Source: Paraburkholderia sprentiae WSM5005 (GTDB lineage: Bacteria > Pseudomonadota > Gammaproteobacteria > Burkholderiales > Burkholderiaceae). From it: DNA of 64,000 nucleotides. How positions within the stretch are numbered: position 1 is the first letter of the stretch; every line of letters starts with the position of its first letter. A model generated the notes under the pieces. It had not been told where the DNA came from. It made no database searches and saw only the letters and a program-made list of their open reading frames with translations. This document shows, in pieces, positions 18,162-27,096 of this stretch. The DNA lies in contig NZ_CP017562.2 of assembly GCF_001865575.2 (NCBI RefSeq), positions 2,046,001-2,110,000 on the forward strand, in the 5' to 3' direction. The position numbers were made by a program, and so were the translations under genes.

Positions 18162-19093
18162 AAGGTTTGCTCGATGATGAAACGAGGACGCTGCTTGGTT
18201 TCGGCGTATGTCTTCGAGATGTAGCCGCCGATCACCCCGAGGAAGAGCAACTGGATACCGCCGAGAAAATACATCGGAATCACCGTCGAAGCCCAACCGG
18301 GCACGGTGAGGTTGGTGAAGATGCGCGCATACGCGGCCCATGCGCCGAAGCCCAGCGAACCGATCGCCAGCAATGCGCCGATGCGCGTACTCCATTGCAG
18401 GGGGACCGCGGAGAACGACGTGATGCCGTCGAGCGCGAGAACGAGCATTTTGCTAAGCGGGTATTTGCTCTCGCCCGCAAAGCGCGGAGCGCGCTCGTAT
18501 TCGACGATCGCCGTCTTGAATCCGAGCAGCGGAATAATGCCGCGCAGGAAAAGATTGACTTCCTGAAACTGGCGCAACGCTTCCACGGTCTTGCGGCTCA
18601 TCAGCCGGAAATCCGCGTGGCCCGGCAGGATCTCGACGCCGAACGTTCTGAGCAGCTTGTAGTAGTTGCGCGCGGTGACGCGCTTGAAGAACGTATCCGT
18701 CGTCCGCTTGTGACGCACCCCGAAGACGATTTCCGCGCCCGACCGATATTCCGCGAGCATGCGCGGAATGGCTTCGATATCGTCCTGAAGATCGGCGTCG
18801 AGGCTGACGAGCACATCGCCCTGAGCCGTCATCAGGCCGGCAAGCAGCGCATTCTGATGGCCGCGATTGCGCGACAGTTTGATGCCGCCGCAGCGGGCGT
18901 TCTGCGCATGCAGCGCTTCAATGATTGACCAGGTCCGGTCGCGGGAACCGTCGTCGATGAACGTGATGCGGCTTTCGTTACTGATGTCGCCGGCTTCGAT
19001 CAATCGCTCCAGAAGTGCCAGAAGCCGCTTACTCGTCTCGAAAAGTACCTCTTCTTCGTTGTAGCACGGTACGACGAGATTCATCGTCGTCAT
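18158..19093 (-). CDS. GtrB/DPMS-like family 2 glycosyltransferase (polyprenyl-phosphate sugar synthase)
   Basis: The 311-residue GT-A enzyme has LVVPCYNEEEVLFET at the N-terminus, FIDDGSRDRTW and the DxD-type LVSLDADLQDD. Two C-terminal membrane helices (RIGALLAIGSLGFGAW and YFLGGIQLLFLGVIGGY) are typical of bactoprenol glucosyltransferases. It would load a sugar onto undecaprenyl phosphate at the inner face of the membrane. ATG 19093 is preferred to the TTG at 19099 because GGGGA lies about 8 bases upstream. It is translationally coupled to the membrane transferase and lies near a gtrA-like flippase, giving a complete sugar-modification set. Confidence 0.85.
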   Translation of the reverse strand: MTTMNLVVPCYNEEEVLFETSKRLLALLERLIEAGDISNESRITFIDDGSRDRTWSIIEALHAQNARCGGIKLSRNRGHQNALLAGLMTAQGDVLVSLDADLQDDIEAIPRMLAEYRSGAEIVFGVRHKRTTDTFFKRVTARNYYKLLRTFGVEILPGHADFRLMSRKTVEALRQFQEVNLFLRGIIPLLGFKTAIVEYERAPRFAGESKYPLSKMLVLALDGITSFSAVPLQWSTRIGALLAIGSLGFGAWAAYARIFTNLTVPGWASTVIPMYFLGGIQLLFLGVIGGYISKTYAETKQRPRFIIEQTL

Positions 19094-19459
19094 AGGCAAA
19101 TCCCCATTCTGTAGCTGGCTCGACCCAGAGTCAGGCGCAGAGTCCGGCGTTTAACCTGTTTGGACATTAGTACGCATCGCCGATCACAGGCAAGGATAAG
19201 GACCTGTTTGTCCGAAAAACACTAAGCGATCGGAAAAGGTCAAATTGGAGCCGCGACGGAATTACCACGCGGGAAATACGACCCCCATTTTTTACTGACC
19301 CATCGTCAACCGACCATGATCGATATGCAAGGAAATGCGATTGTTCTCACGGTCCCGTATGATTGTGTCGTGGCGGCAATAGGCAATAGATGAACCGTCA
19401 CGCCCGATCGTTTCCCCACTGGCCTTTGCAACCGATGTTTTGCGGTGAGGATGAACAAC
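19094..19459. other. Divergent intergenic region between the GtrB-like and methyltransferase genes
   Basis: This 366-bp stretch is AT-richer than its neighbours and must hold two divergent promoters. The only structure I see is a 9-bp direct repeat ACCTGTTTG (19154-19162 and 19202-19210, 48 bp apart). No gene is supported. Confidence 0.4.
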
Positions 19460-20155
19460 ATGGACAAAGCCGAGTTCGACAGCTTTGCTGACGAATATCT
19501 TTCGCTGCACGCCCGTAACATCGCGGCATCCGGAGAAGGGCCGGAATTTTTCGCCGAGTACAAGATTCGCGATATCGCCGAGGAGATGGCGCGACGCGAT
19601 GCGCTGCCCGCGCGCATGCTCGATTTCGGATCGGGCGTAGGCACGTCGATTCCGTGGGTGAAGCGCTATTTGCCAAGCGCACAGCTTACCTGCGCGGACG
19701 TATCGGAGCGTTCATTGGAAGTCGCGCAAAGCCGCTTCCCCGGTTCGTCGCGCTTCGTCCACTTCGACGGCCACACGCTGCCTTTCGAGCAGGGCGAATT
19801 CAATCTCGCCTATGCGATGTGCGTGTTCCATCACATCGATCACGCCGAGCATGTTCATTTGCTAGGCGAGCTGAAGCGCGTCGTGGGTCCGCGGGGCACG
19901 GTCGTCATCTTCGAGCACAATCCGCTGAACCCGCTAACCGTCAGGGCAGTCAACACCTGCGAGTTCGACGTGAACGCGAAACTGATCACCGCGCGCAACA
20001 TGAAACAGGCGTGCCTCGATGCCGGCTTTTCCGACGTCGTCGTGCGCTTCCGGATTTTCTTTCCTCACCTGCTGGCGAAACTTCGTCCGCTCGAAAAATA
20101 TCTGACCCACGTTCCGCTCGGCGCGCAATACGCGGTCTACGCGAGTGCCGCATGA
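19460..20155 (+). CDS. Class I SAM-dependent methyltransferase in a sugar-transfer locus
   Basis: The 231-residue methyltransferase has motif I MLDFGSGVGTSIPWVKRYLP, motif II LTCADVSERSLEVAQSRFP and a motif IV region LAYAMCVFHHID. The start at 19460 (MDKAEF) is favoured because GAGG at 19446-19449 is 10 bases away; the ATG at 19451 directly abuts that box. It is followed by a gtrA-like gene after 13 bp and sits across from GtrB, so a plausible job is methylating a sugar or lipid-linked intermediate. That role is inferred. Confidence 0.8.
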   Translation: MDKAEFDSFADEYLSLHARNIAASGEGPEFFAEYKIRDIAEEMARRDALPARMLDFGSGVGTSIPWVKRYLPSAQLTCADVSERSLEVAQSRFPGSSRFVHFDGHTLPFEQGEFNLAYAMCVFHHIDHAEHVHLLGELKRVVGPRGTVVIFEHNPLNPLTVRAVNTCEFDVNAKLITARNMKQACLDAGFSDVVVRFRIFFPHLLAKLRPLEKYLTHVPLGAQYAVYASAA

Positions 20156-20168
20156 AGGCGGTGTTTCA

Positions 20169-20576
20169 ATGAACGATCTGCGCACGACCGCCCCGCGTAC
20201 CGAACCCGTTCGCCAGTTCATCAAGTATCTGCTGGTTGGCGGCCTGAATACGGCGATCTCGGCCGTGATTATCTTCATCGTGCAAGCGGCGGGCGCTATT
20301 CCCGTGGTCGCCAATATAGTCGGCTACGCCATCGGAGTGTCATTGAGCTTCGCGCTCAACAGCAAGTACACGTTCAAGACGGCGGCAACGCGGCACACCG
20401 CCATCCGCTTTCTGATCGTCGTGCTGATCTCCTATCTGGCCAACCTCGCCACGATGGTTTCGGTGTTGCATCTCACACATGCGCCGTACTTCGCTCAACT
20501 GTGCGGCATTCCCGTCTACGTCATCGTCGGCTTTCTCGGCAACCGGTATTGGGCGATGCGAGCGCGCGCGCGCTGA
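20169..20576 (+). CDS. GtrA family membrane protein (polyprenyl-phosphate sugar flippase)
   Basis: The 135-residue protein has four predicted transmembrane helices. It begins with the GtrA signature QFIKYLLVGGLNTAISAV and has the mid-protein motif SFALNSKYTFK. The last helix ends in VGFLGNRYWAMRA. GtrA proteins translocate undecaprenyl-phosphate sugars across the inner membrane so that a GT-C transferase can use them outside. The start at 20169 is supported by GAAGG upstream. It probably works with the divergent GtrB-like and membrane-transferase genes. Confidence 0.9.
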   Translation: MNDLRTTAPRTEPVRQFIKYLLVGGLNTAISAVIIFIVQAAGAIPVVANIVGYAIGVSLSFALNSKYTFKTAATRHTAIRFLIVVLISYLANLATMVSVLHLTHAPYFAQLCGIPVYVIVGFLGNRYWAMRARAR

Positions 20577-20878
20577 TCAGGCGCGTCCGATCGAAGCCTT
20601 CCGCCAGCGCCGGCTTTGCGTATGCCGGGTATTCCCCCGTTGACCCAATCCATCTCGTTATTTACAGTGGCGCGCGTTCGCAAGAAGAATCACCGTTCTA
20701 TATGCGAACAAATGCCCCGCCCGGCGCGGTTCCGTCAAGCCGATCCGTCCGGGTATGATTCATTGCCGAAGCAGAGCCCGTTTGCCCGGGCGCAGGCATC
20801 ATGCGCCGCCGTCAGACGGCGTACAGTCTTAACAAGAATAGCTCGTCGTGGCGTGCCTTTCGCTGTCAGGAGACCATC
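20577..20878. other. Intergenic region upstream of the AAHS carrier
   Basis: About 300 bp between gtrA and the carrier gene. It must contain the promoter of the carrier. I see no convincing operator, RNA gene or protein-coding frame; short open frames here are Arg/Pro-rich and lack ribosome-binding sites. Confidence 0.4.
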
Positions 20879-22237
20879 ATGAACCGCAGCCCCGCTGTGA
20901 ACGTTCAAACCTTCATCAACGAGCATCCGTTTTCGCCGTTCCAGTGGCTGATTTTTTTCATGTGCTTCATCATCGTCCTGCTGGACGGTTTTGACACCGC
21001 TGCGATCGGCTTCATCGCGCCTTCGCTGATCACCGAATGGGGTATCGACAAGCCCGCGCTCGCGCCGGTACTGAGCGCCGCGCTGTTCGGCCTAGCATGC
21101 GGTGCGCTCGGCTCGGGGCCGCTGTCCGACCGTCTCGGGCGTCGCTCGATGCTGATCGGCTCGGTGCTGCTATTCGGCGTCGCCTGCCTCGCGTCGGCGT
21201 TCTCGACCGGCATCGACCAACTGACCGTGCTGCGCTTCATCACCGGCGTCGGCCTCGGCGCCGCGATGCCGAACGCGGTGACGATGATGGGCGAGTACTG
21301 CCCGGACAAACGCCGCGCCACCGTGATCAACCTGATGTTCTGCGGCTTTCCGCTCGGCGCCGCGTTCGGCGGTTTTCTCGCCGCGTGGATGATTCCGCAT
21401 CTCGGCTGGCGCAGCGTGCTGATCCTCGGCGGTGTCACGCCGCTGCTGCTGTTGCTGCTGTTGCTCGCCAGGATGCCGGAGTCGGTCCGCTACATGGTTG
21501 CGAATAACAAGCCGGCCGAACGGATTCGCGCGGCACTCGCGCGCATTTCGGGCGACGCGGTGCAAGCCGCCGGTTTCATCATGACCGAAACCGCGCCGCA
21601 AACCGGCGGCAAGGGTCTCGGCGTCGTGCTGTCGCGCTCGTACATCGTCGGCTCGGTGATGCTGTGGCTCGCGTACTTCATGGGCCTCGTGATCTTCTAC
21701 GCGTCGATTAACTGGATGCCGATCCTGCTGAAGGACGCCGGCCTCACGCCGCAACGCGCGACGCTGATCTCCGCGCTGTTCCCGCTCGGCGGCGTCGGCG
21801 CGGTGCTGGCCGGCGTGCTGATGGACCGCTTCAACGCGAACCGCGTCATCGCGGTCTGCTATGCACTGACCGCCGTCAGCGTGTACTTCATCGGTCAGGC
21901 GGCCGGCAACGTGGGCGCGCTCGTGCTGATCGTGTTTGTCGCCGGGGTGCTGATGAACACCGCGCAATCGTCGATGCCGGCGCTCGCCGCCGCGTTTTAC
22001 CCGACCGCGGGCCGTGGCACGGGCGTCGCGTGGATGCTCGGCGTCGGCCGCTTCGGCGGCATCGCGGGCTCTTTCCTCGTCGCCGAACTGGCGCGCCGCC
22101 ACTTTTCGTTCGGCGGCATCTTCGCGACGATCGCGGTCGCGGGTCTGCTGTCGTGCGTCGCGCTGCTGATCAAGCAGGCCGCACGGCCCCACGTGGCCGA
22201 AGCGGGTGCGTCGAAAGCGGAGTCGTTCGGGCACTGA
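20879..22237 (+). CDS. MFS transporter, aromatic acid:H+ symporter (AAHS) type
   Basis: The 452-residue, 12-helix carrier has the AAHS hallmark LLDGFDTAAIGFIAPSL in helix 1 and the loop 2-3 motif GPLSDRLGRRSM. It also has GVGLGAAMPNAVTMMGEY in helix 4, as in PcaK, BenK and MhpT. These take up protonated aromatic acids such as 4-hydroxybenzoate, protocatechuate or 3-hydroxyphenylpropionate. AGGAG seven bases before ATG 20879 fixes the start. It is a single-gene unit closed by a strong terminator, so no pathway gene identifies the substrate. A second AAHS carrier of the same length is at 58731-60089. Confidence 0.85.
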   Translation: MNRSPAVNVQTFINEHPFSPFQWLIFFMCFIIVLLDGFDTAAIGFIAPSLITEWGIDKPALAPVLSAALFGLACGALGSGPLSDRLGRRSMLIGSVLLFGVACLASAFSTGIDQLTVLRFITGVGLGAAMPNAVTMMGEYCPDKRRATVINLMFCGFPLGAAFGGFLAAWMIPHLGWRSVLILGGVTPLLLLLLLLARMPESVRYMVANNKPAERIRAALARISGDAVQAAGFIMTETAPQTGGKGLGVVLSRSYIVGSVMLWLAYFMGLVIFYASINWMPILLKDAGLTPQRATLISALFPLGGVGAVLAGVLMDRFNANRVIAVCYALTAVSVYFIGQAAGNVGALVLIVFVAGVLMNTAQSSMPALAAAFYPTAGRGTGVAWMLGVGRFGGIAGSFLVAELARRHFSFGGIFATIAVAGLLSCVALLIKQAARPHVAEAGASKAESFGH

Positions 22238-22297
22238 GCGGGCGATGGCGCGTGCGCGCTAACGGACCGATAACGGGTTCGATCGAGTGGTGATCCC

Positions 22298-22333
22298 AAG
22301 CCGCGCTGCGATTCGCAGCGCGGCTTTTCTGTT
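22298..22333 (+). terminator. Intrinsic terminator after the AAHS carrier gene
   Basis: AAGCCGCGCTGCG pairs perfectly with CGCAGCGCGGCTT (13-bp stem, 3-base loop) and runs into TTCTGTTT. It lies 60 bp after the stop codon and is the clearest rho-independent terminator in the window. Confidence 0.9.
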
Positions 22334-22482
22334 TGGCTCCTGCGGCACGGTGATCCACGCCTGCAAAATGCACCGCGCGGCGCTTGCCGATACACTACGC
22401 AGCTATTCATCCGCGCGCAGCCCGGCACCGGCGGCCACCGCCGTTCCCGCGCCCGCCGCCGTCTCATCTCAGGATTCAGGTA

Positions 22483-22815
22483 ATGAAACGCGTAGTCATA
22501 TCCGCGCTCGTCGCGTTGTGCGTCGCGCTGCCGGCCGCTCCGGCCGTCGCGCAGAGCGTCAGCGATCAATGTTTCGCGCTCGGCGACATCGCCGGTCAGG
22601 TCGCGTCGTGGCGCACCCACAAGAAGACCAAAGCCCAGGCGCTCGATCAGGCCGCCCGCTACTACACAGACCCGTCCGATCGCGCGGCCGTCGACGCGAT
22701 CATCGAAAAGCTCTACCGCCCCGACGCGCCGCACATGACGCCCGATCAGGCGAGCATGGCGATCACGTCGGCGTGCGTGAGTCGGCACAAGGGGCAGGCT
22801 GCGCCGGCACCGTGA
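22483..22815 (+). CDS. Small exported protein of unknown function
   Basis: The 110-residue protein has a Sec signal peptide (VVISALVALCVALPAAPAVA, cleavage before QSVSD). The mature part is helical with two Cys, one near the start (DQCFALGDIA) and one near the end (TSACVSRHKG), which may form a disulfide. A YYTDPSDRAAVDAIIEKLY stretch suggests a four-helix bundle like other small proteobacterial periplasmic proteins. The start at 22483 is chosen because it opens the signal peptide and AGG lies just upstream. It converges on the galactanase gene. No family is recognised. Confidence 0.75.
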   Translation: MKRVVISALVALCVALPAAPAVAQSVSDQCFALGDIAGQVASWRTHKKTKAQALDQAARYYTDPSDRAAVDAIIEKLYRPDAPHMTPDQASMAITSACVSRHKGQAAPAP

Positions 22816-22823
22816 TGCCGGCG
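22802..22823. terminator. Hairpin in the convergent gap, likely bidirectional terminator
   Basis: CGCCGGCA and TGCCGGCG form a perfect 8-bp stem with a 6-base loop that covers the stop codon of the small exported protein. It ends 12 bp before the stop of the galactanase gene. There is no long U-tract, so function is inferred from the convergent position. Confidence 0.5.
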
Positions 22824-22834
22824 TGTGACCAACG

Positions 22835-24025
22835 CTAGGGCCGCCGGAACGCATCCAGCGACGACAACGCATTGCCGTGGAAATCGAACAGCGTGTTGTT
22901 GTCCCACTGATCGCCGGCGCCGACTTTCCAGCCGACGTTCGGCGTCGGAATCCATTCGGGCTCCCACCAGAACACGCCCTTGCCGTGGCCGTCGGGGATC
23001 GCCTTCACGATGTCGGTCACCGCGCCGAGAAACTGCGCCTGCCCGGCGGGCGTCTGCGGGTACGGCGAGGTGCCGACATTGGTCATCGAGTCCGGCTCCG
23101 AATCGCCGTCGCTGGTGGTCCACGGATACGCGGTCTCGACCACGATCACGTCCTTGTCGTAGCGCGTCGCGAGGTCGTTCACGTTGCCCTGCAGGTCGCT
23201 GAACGAGCCCTGCCACTGCGGGTAGTACGACAAGCCGATCACGTCGAATGTGACGCCGCGCTGCGTCATGCTGTCGAACCACCAGCGGCTCGTCGCGTTG
23301 TTGCCGCCGCTGTCGATATGCAGCATCACCTTGATGCGTCCATCGACGGATTTGACCGCATCGTGCCCGGCCTTCAGCAGTGCCGCGAGGTTATCGAGCT
23401 GATCGTACTTGCCAAGCGGCCACAGCATGCCGCCGGTAATCTCGTTGCCGATCTGCACCCACTCGGGATGCACGCCGTCGCGCTCAAGCATCTGCAACAC
23501 ATTCGACGTGTACGCCGACAACAACGCGCAGGTCTCGGTGATGTCCTTGCCGGCCCAGGCGTGCGGCGGGTACTGCTTGCCCGGATCGGCCCACCAGTCG
23601 CTGTAATGGAAGTCGATCAGAATGCGCAGGCCGAGCGCGGCGGCGCGGCGCGCGAGGGTGGGTACGTGCCCGGCGTTGTTCCAGCCGGCCGCGGGACTCT
23701 GATTGGCCGGAAAGAAGTCGGGATTGCCGGGGTCATTCCACACCTTGATACGGATCGAATCGACGCCGTGACTTTTCAGAATCTGCAGGCAGTCGTGCGC
23801 CTCGCCATGCTCGTAGTACTTCGCGCCATTCGCTTCGAGTTCGAGCAACGTCGAGACATCCGCGCCCATCGCGAAACGGTTCGCGCGCGCGGCGGCGTCC
23901 TGCGCGGGGGCGTTTGCGGGTACCTCCGCTTGTTCCCCTGCAACAGCGGGCGCGCCGAGCGTCGCACCGACACCCGCCGCCGCTGCGGCGCCCGCCAGCC
24001 ATCCCAGCATTTCTCTTCGGTTCAT
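22835..24025 (-). CDS. ganB: GH53 arabinogalactan endo-beta-1,4-galactanase, exported
   Basis: The 396-residue (beta/alpha)8 glycosidase of family 53 cuts beta-1,4-galactan side chains of pectin. The predicted acid/base is Glu195 in QIGNEITGG and the nucleophile is Glu298 in VVETAYPW. FAMGADVSTLLELE opens the catalytic domain, and the WWEPEWIP segment near the end is typical. The N-terminus (MNRREMLGWLAGAAAAAG) is a signal peptide with a twin-Arg-like RRE. It is the last gene of a six-gene operon, 156 bp after the GH42 gene. It presumably acts in the periplasm or outside to make galacto-oligosaccharides for the ABC importer. Confidence 0.93.
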   Translation of the reverse strand: MNRREMLGWLAGAAAAAGVGATLGAPAVAGEQAEVPANAPAQDAAARANRFAMGADVSTLLELEANGAKYYEHGEAHDCLQILKSHGVDSIRIKVWNDPGNPDFFPANQSPAAGWNNAGHVPTLARRAAALGLRILIDFHYSDWWADPGKQYPPHAWAGKDITETCALLSAYTSNVLQMLERDGVHPEWVQIGNEITGGMLWPLGKYDQLDNLAALLKAGHDAVKSVDGRIKVMLHIDSGGNNATSRWWFDSMTQRGVTFDVIGLSYYPQWQGSFSDLQGNVNDLATRYDKDVIVVETAYPWTTSDGDSEPDSMTNVGTSPYPQTPAGQAQFLGAVTDIVKAIPDGHGKGVFWWEPEWIPTPNVGWKVGAGDQWDNNTLFDFHGNALSSLDAFRRP

Positions 24026-24181
24026 CCGTCATCCTCCATCGATTGAATGGCGGCTCTGTGCGCGCCGCCTGGTCCTGGTTTGATGCGTCCGTTGCAACCT
24101 ACGAGTCTTGAACTGCGAGTTTTCAGGCTGTTTCTGCCACTTCCTCCCTGGTTGAGTTCCCGACGTGAAAACCACGCCGCG

Positions 24182-26146
24182 TCACGCGTCCTTCCACACG
24201 CATACGTCGCCGGTATTCAGCCGGGGCTCGCCGAGCACGAACGTCGCATGGCGCGGCGCAGGCGCCTGCACCGGTTGCGCGCCGAAATTGAATGCGAAGG
24301 TCAGGCCGCCGCGGCGGCGAAGCCGCAGCCCGTCGGCGAGCAGTTGCGTATCGAGGCCCGCCTCGTGCGCCGCCTGCCGCAACACCGTGCGATGCAGTTC
24401 ATGCGACAGCCAGCCGGCCACGTAGCGCACGTTGCCGTGCGTCAGCAACGCAGGCCACGCATCGTCGAAGCGCGCGGCAATGCGGGTCTCGCCATTGGCG
24501 CGCACATGCTCGCGCCAGTTCAGCGCGTGACCCTCCGTGCCGTCGATCGACAGCGCGGGCGCCAGCGTCGGCCGCAGCGTCTCGACTTCGAGCACCTGCA
24601 TCGGCAGCACGCGCTGCAACGCGCCGGGCGGCAGATTGCCGGGAATTGCGAACGCGTCGGTCTTCGAGCCGCTGCGCGGACCGAACACCCATTTCGCGTT
24701 CGAACGCGCGATCCGCTCGACGAGCGCGGCGTCGATCACCGCAAGACTCGGCACGACGACTAGCTGGTAGCCCGACAGATCGGCGCGGCTCGACACGATA
24801 TCGACATCCAGTCCGAGTTCGCGCAGCGACTCGTAGTAGTCGAACGCGAGCGTCTGATAGTCGAAGCTCTTGCCATGGCGCTGGATGTCGAACATCCACT
24901 GCGTGTCGTAGTCGAATACCAGCGCGGTCGCCGCGGGCGCGGGCGCGGCGAGCGTCGAGAGAACGGCACTGCCCGCGATTTCACGCGCGGCCCGTTGCAC
25001 CTCGAGGCCACCGGGCGACAGTTCGTTGTTGGGCAGATTGAGCCCGGAGTGCATCTGCTCCTGCGCATACGGGCACTGGCGCCAACGGAAATACGACACC
25101 AGCTCCGCGCCATGCGCGAACGCCTCGTATGCCCACAGCCGCACCATGCCCGGCGCGGGCACCGGATTCCACGACGCCCAGTTCACCGGACCGGCCTGCT
25201 GCTCCATCACCCAGAAGCGGCCACCGCCAATGCCCCGGTAGCGGTCGTGATCGAACGCCGATACATCGGGATGCCCGGTGCGCGCGAAGCGCGCCTTCTG
25301 CTCCAGCGGCAACCCGATCGATTCGGTGCGCGCGATCGGATAGCTGTCCCATGCGGCGACGTCGATCGCGTTGTCGGCGGCGAAGCGATAGTGATCGAAG
25401 GTCGTGAAAAAGCCCATGAAGTTGTGCAACATGTCTGCATTCGGCGCGTGCTCGCGCAACACGTCGATCTGCTCGCGATGGAAGCTCGCCACCTCGTCGG
25501 ACATGAAGCGGCGAAAGTCGAGCAGATGGATCGGATTGGCGTCGGTGGGCGTCAGCGTCGGCAGGCCGATCGCGTCGAACGACGGGTACTCCATGCTCCA
25601 GAACACGTTGCCCCACGCGTCGTTCAACGCGCCGATCGTTTCGTAGCGCCGCGCCAGCCACGCGTGAAAGCGCTGCAACGCCGCGGCCGAATAGCTCGGC
25701 ACCGTGTCGTGGCAGCCGAGTTCGTTATCGGTCTGCCATGCGACGATCGACGGATGCCGTCCATAGCGCCTGGCCATCGCGGTGACGATGCGCACGCATT
25801 CACGCCGGTACGTGGCGCTCGACATATCGTAGTGACGCCGCGAGCCGAAATTCCAGCGCGTGCCGTCCGAGCGCACCGGCAACACGTCCGGATGCGCATC
25901 GACGAGCCACTTCGGCGGCGCAGCGGTCGGCGTGCCGAGCACGAGTTTCAGGCCCGCTTTCGCGAGCGTTTCGACGGCTTCGTCGAGCCATTGCCAGTCG
26001 TATTCGCCGGCGCGCGGCTCCATGCGGCTCCACGCGAATTCGGCGATCCGCACATGCGTGATGCCGAGTTCGACCATACGTTGCGCGTCGTCGGCCCACA
26101 TCGCGCGCGGCCATTGTTCCGGGTAGTAGCAGACACCAAATTGCAT
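24182..26146 (-). CDS. ganA: GH42 beta-galactosidase
   Basis: The 654-residue cytosolic enzyme has no signal peptide. It opens with FGVCYYPEQWPRAMWADDA, the classic GH42 start, followed by WQTDNELGCHDT (acid/base Glu) and VMEQQAGPVNW (nucleophile Glu). Trimerisation and C-terminal beta domains complete the family length. It would split imported galacto-oligosaccharides to galactose. The start at 26146 is chosen because conserved sequence begins at once. It lies between the ABC permeases and the GH53 gene, the same order as in the Bacillus gan operon. Confidence 0.93.
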   Translation of the reverse strand: MQFGVCYYPEQWPRAMWADDAQRMVELGITHVRIAEFAWSRMEPRAGEYDWQWLDEAVETLAKAGLKLVLGTPTAAPPKWLVDAHPDVLPVRSDGTRWNFGSRRHYDMSSATYRRECVRIVTAMARRYGRHPSIVAWQTDNELGCHDTVPSYSAAALQRFHAWLARRYETIGALNDAWGNVFWSMEYPSFDAIGLPTLTPTDANPIHLLDFRRFMSDEVASFHREQIDVLREHAPNADMLHNFMGFFTTFDHYRFAADNAIDVAAWDSYPIARTESIGLPLEQKARFARTGHPDVSAFDHDRYRGIGGGRFWVMEQQAGPVNWASWNPVPAPGMVRLWAYEAFAHGAELVSYFRWRQCPYAQEQMHSGLNLPNNELSPGGLEVQRAAREIAGSAVLSTLAAPAPAATALVFDYDTQWMFDIQRHGKSFDYQTLAFDYYESLRELGLDVDIVSSRADLSGYQLVVVPSLAVIDAALVERIARSNAKWVFGPRSGSKTDAFAIPGNLPPGALQRVLPMQVLEVETLRPTLAPALSIDGTEGHALNWREHVRANGETRIAARFDDAWPALLTHGNVRYVAGWLSHELHRTVLRQAAHEAGLDTQLLADGLRLRRRGGLTFAFNFGAQPVQAPAPRHATFVLGEPRLNTGDVCVWKDA

Positions 26147-26217
26147 GTGAGAGTCTCGTGGTGAGTTGACGTCGAACCGTCGTTTCAATCGTGTTTCAAT
26201 CGTGTTTCAAGCGCCGT

Positions 26218-27069
26218 TTATCCCTTGCTCGCCCCGAAGGTCAGTCCGGCGACGAAGTGCCTTTGCATTCCGAAGAACATCAGCACCGAAGGCAATGCAG
26301 CCAGCACCGAGCCCGCCGCGACGAGGTTCCACGCGGTCGTCCATTGCCCTTTCAGCGCCGCGACGCCCACCGTGATCGGCGCGGCCTCGTCGCCTTGCGT
26401 GAGGCACAGCGCCCAAAAGTAGTCGTTCCACACGAACGTGAATACGAGGATCGCGAGCGCGGCGAGTGCGGGGCGGATCAGCGGCAGCACGATACGCAGA
26501 TAGATCGTCCACTCGCCCGCGCCTTCCACACGCGCGGCCTCGATCATCTCGAACGGAAGTTGCTTGATGAAGTTGCGTAGAAACAAGGTGCAAAAGCCGG
26601 TTTGAAACGACACATGAAAGATCACCAGCGCCCATACGGTGTTGAACAGGCCGAACTTCAGCGCCATGTCGCGGACCGGAATCATCAGGATCTGGATCGG
26701 CACGAAATTGCCGGCGACGAACGCGAACAGCACGGCCGTGTTGCCCGGAAAGCGGTACGTCGCCAACGCGAAGCCCGCCATCGACGCCAGCACGATCGCG
26801 CCGACTACAGACGGCACCGTGATCAGCACGCTATTGGCGAAGTAATGCAGCATCGGCGTTTGCGTGAGCGCGGTGCCGTAGTTCTCCAGTAGCGCGAAGT
26901 GTTTCGGCCACGTCCAGTAATCGCCTTGCGACAACTCGTCGGTCGAGCGGATCGACGTCAACAGCACGGCGAGCATCGGCAGCAGCCAGATAAACAGCGC
27001 GAGCGGCAGCGAGGCCTTGTAAAGGGTGCGATTCAGCGGTTTCCAGCGTTCGACGGGAAGCGGATACAT
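26218..27069 (-). CDS. Sugar ABC transporter permease, MalG/GanQ-like
   Basis: The 283-residue inner-membrane permease has six predicted helices and the EAA loop EMIEAARVEGAGEWTIYLRIVLPLIRP, which docks the ATPase. The helix-rich start is LFIWLLPMLAVLLTSIRS. CUT1-type MalG homologues end with a short cytoplasmic tail, as here (FVAGLTFGASKG). It lies 27 bp after its partner permease and 71 bp before the GH42 gene, so galacto-oligosaccharides are the likely cargo. Confidence 0.9.
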   Translation of the reverse strand: MYPLPVERWKPLNRTLYKASLPLALFIWLLPMLAVLLTSIRSTDELSQGDYWTWPKHFALLENYGTALTQTPMLHYFANSVLITVPSVVGAIVLASMAGFALATYRFPGNTAVLFAFVAGNFVPIQILMIPVRDMALKFGLFNTVWALVIFHVSFQTGFCTLFLRNFIKQLPFEMIEAARVEGAGEWTIYLRIVLPLIRPALAALAILVFTFVWNDYFWALCLTQGDEAAPITVGVAALKGQWTTAWNLVAAGSVLAALPSVLMFFGMQRHFVAGLTFGASKG

Positions 27070-27096
27070 GACCTTGTACTCCTGACGTTCAGGGAA

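Noticed and set aside
19154..19210. Direct repeat ACCTGTTTG, two copies 48 bp apart, as a possible operator
   Set aside because: Nine bases, no dyad symmetry and only two copies. Not distinguishable from chance by eye.
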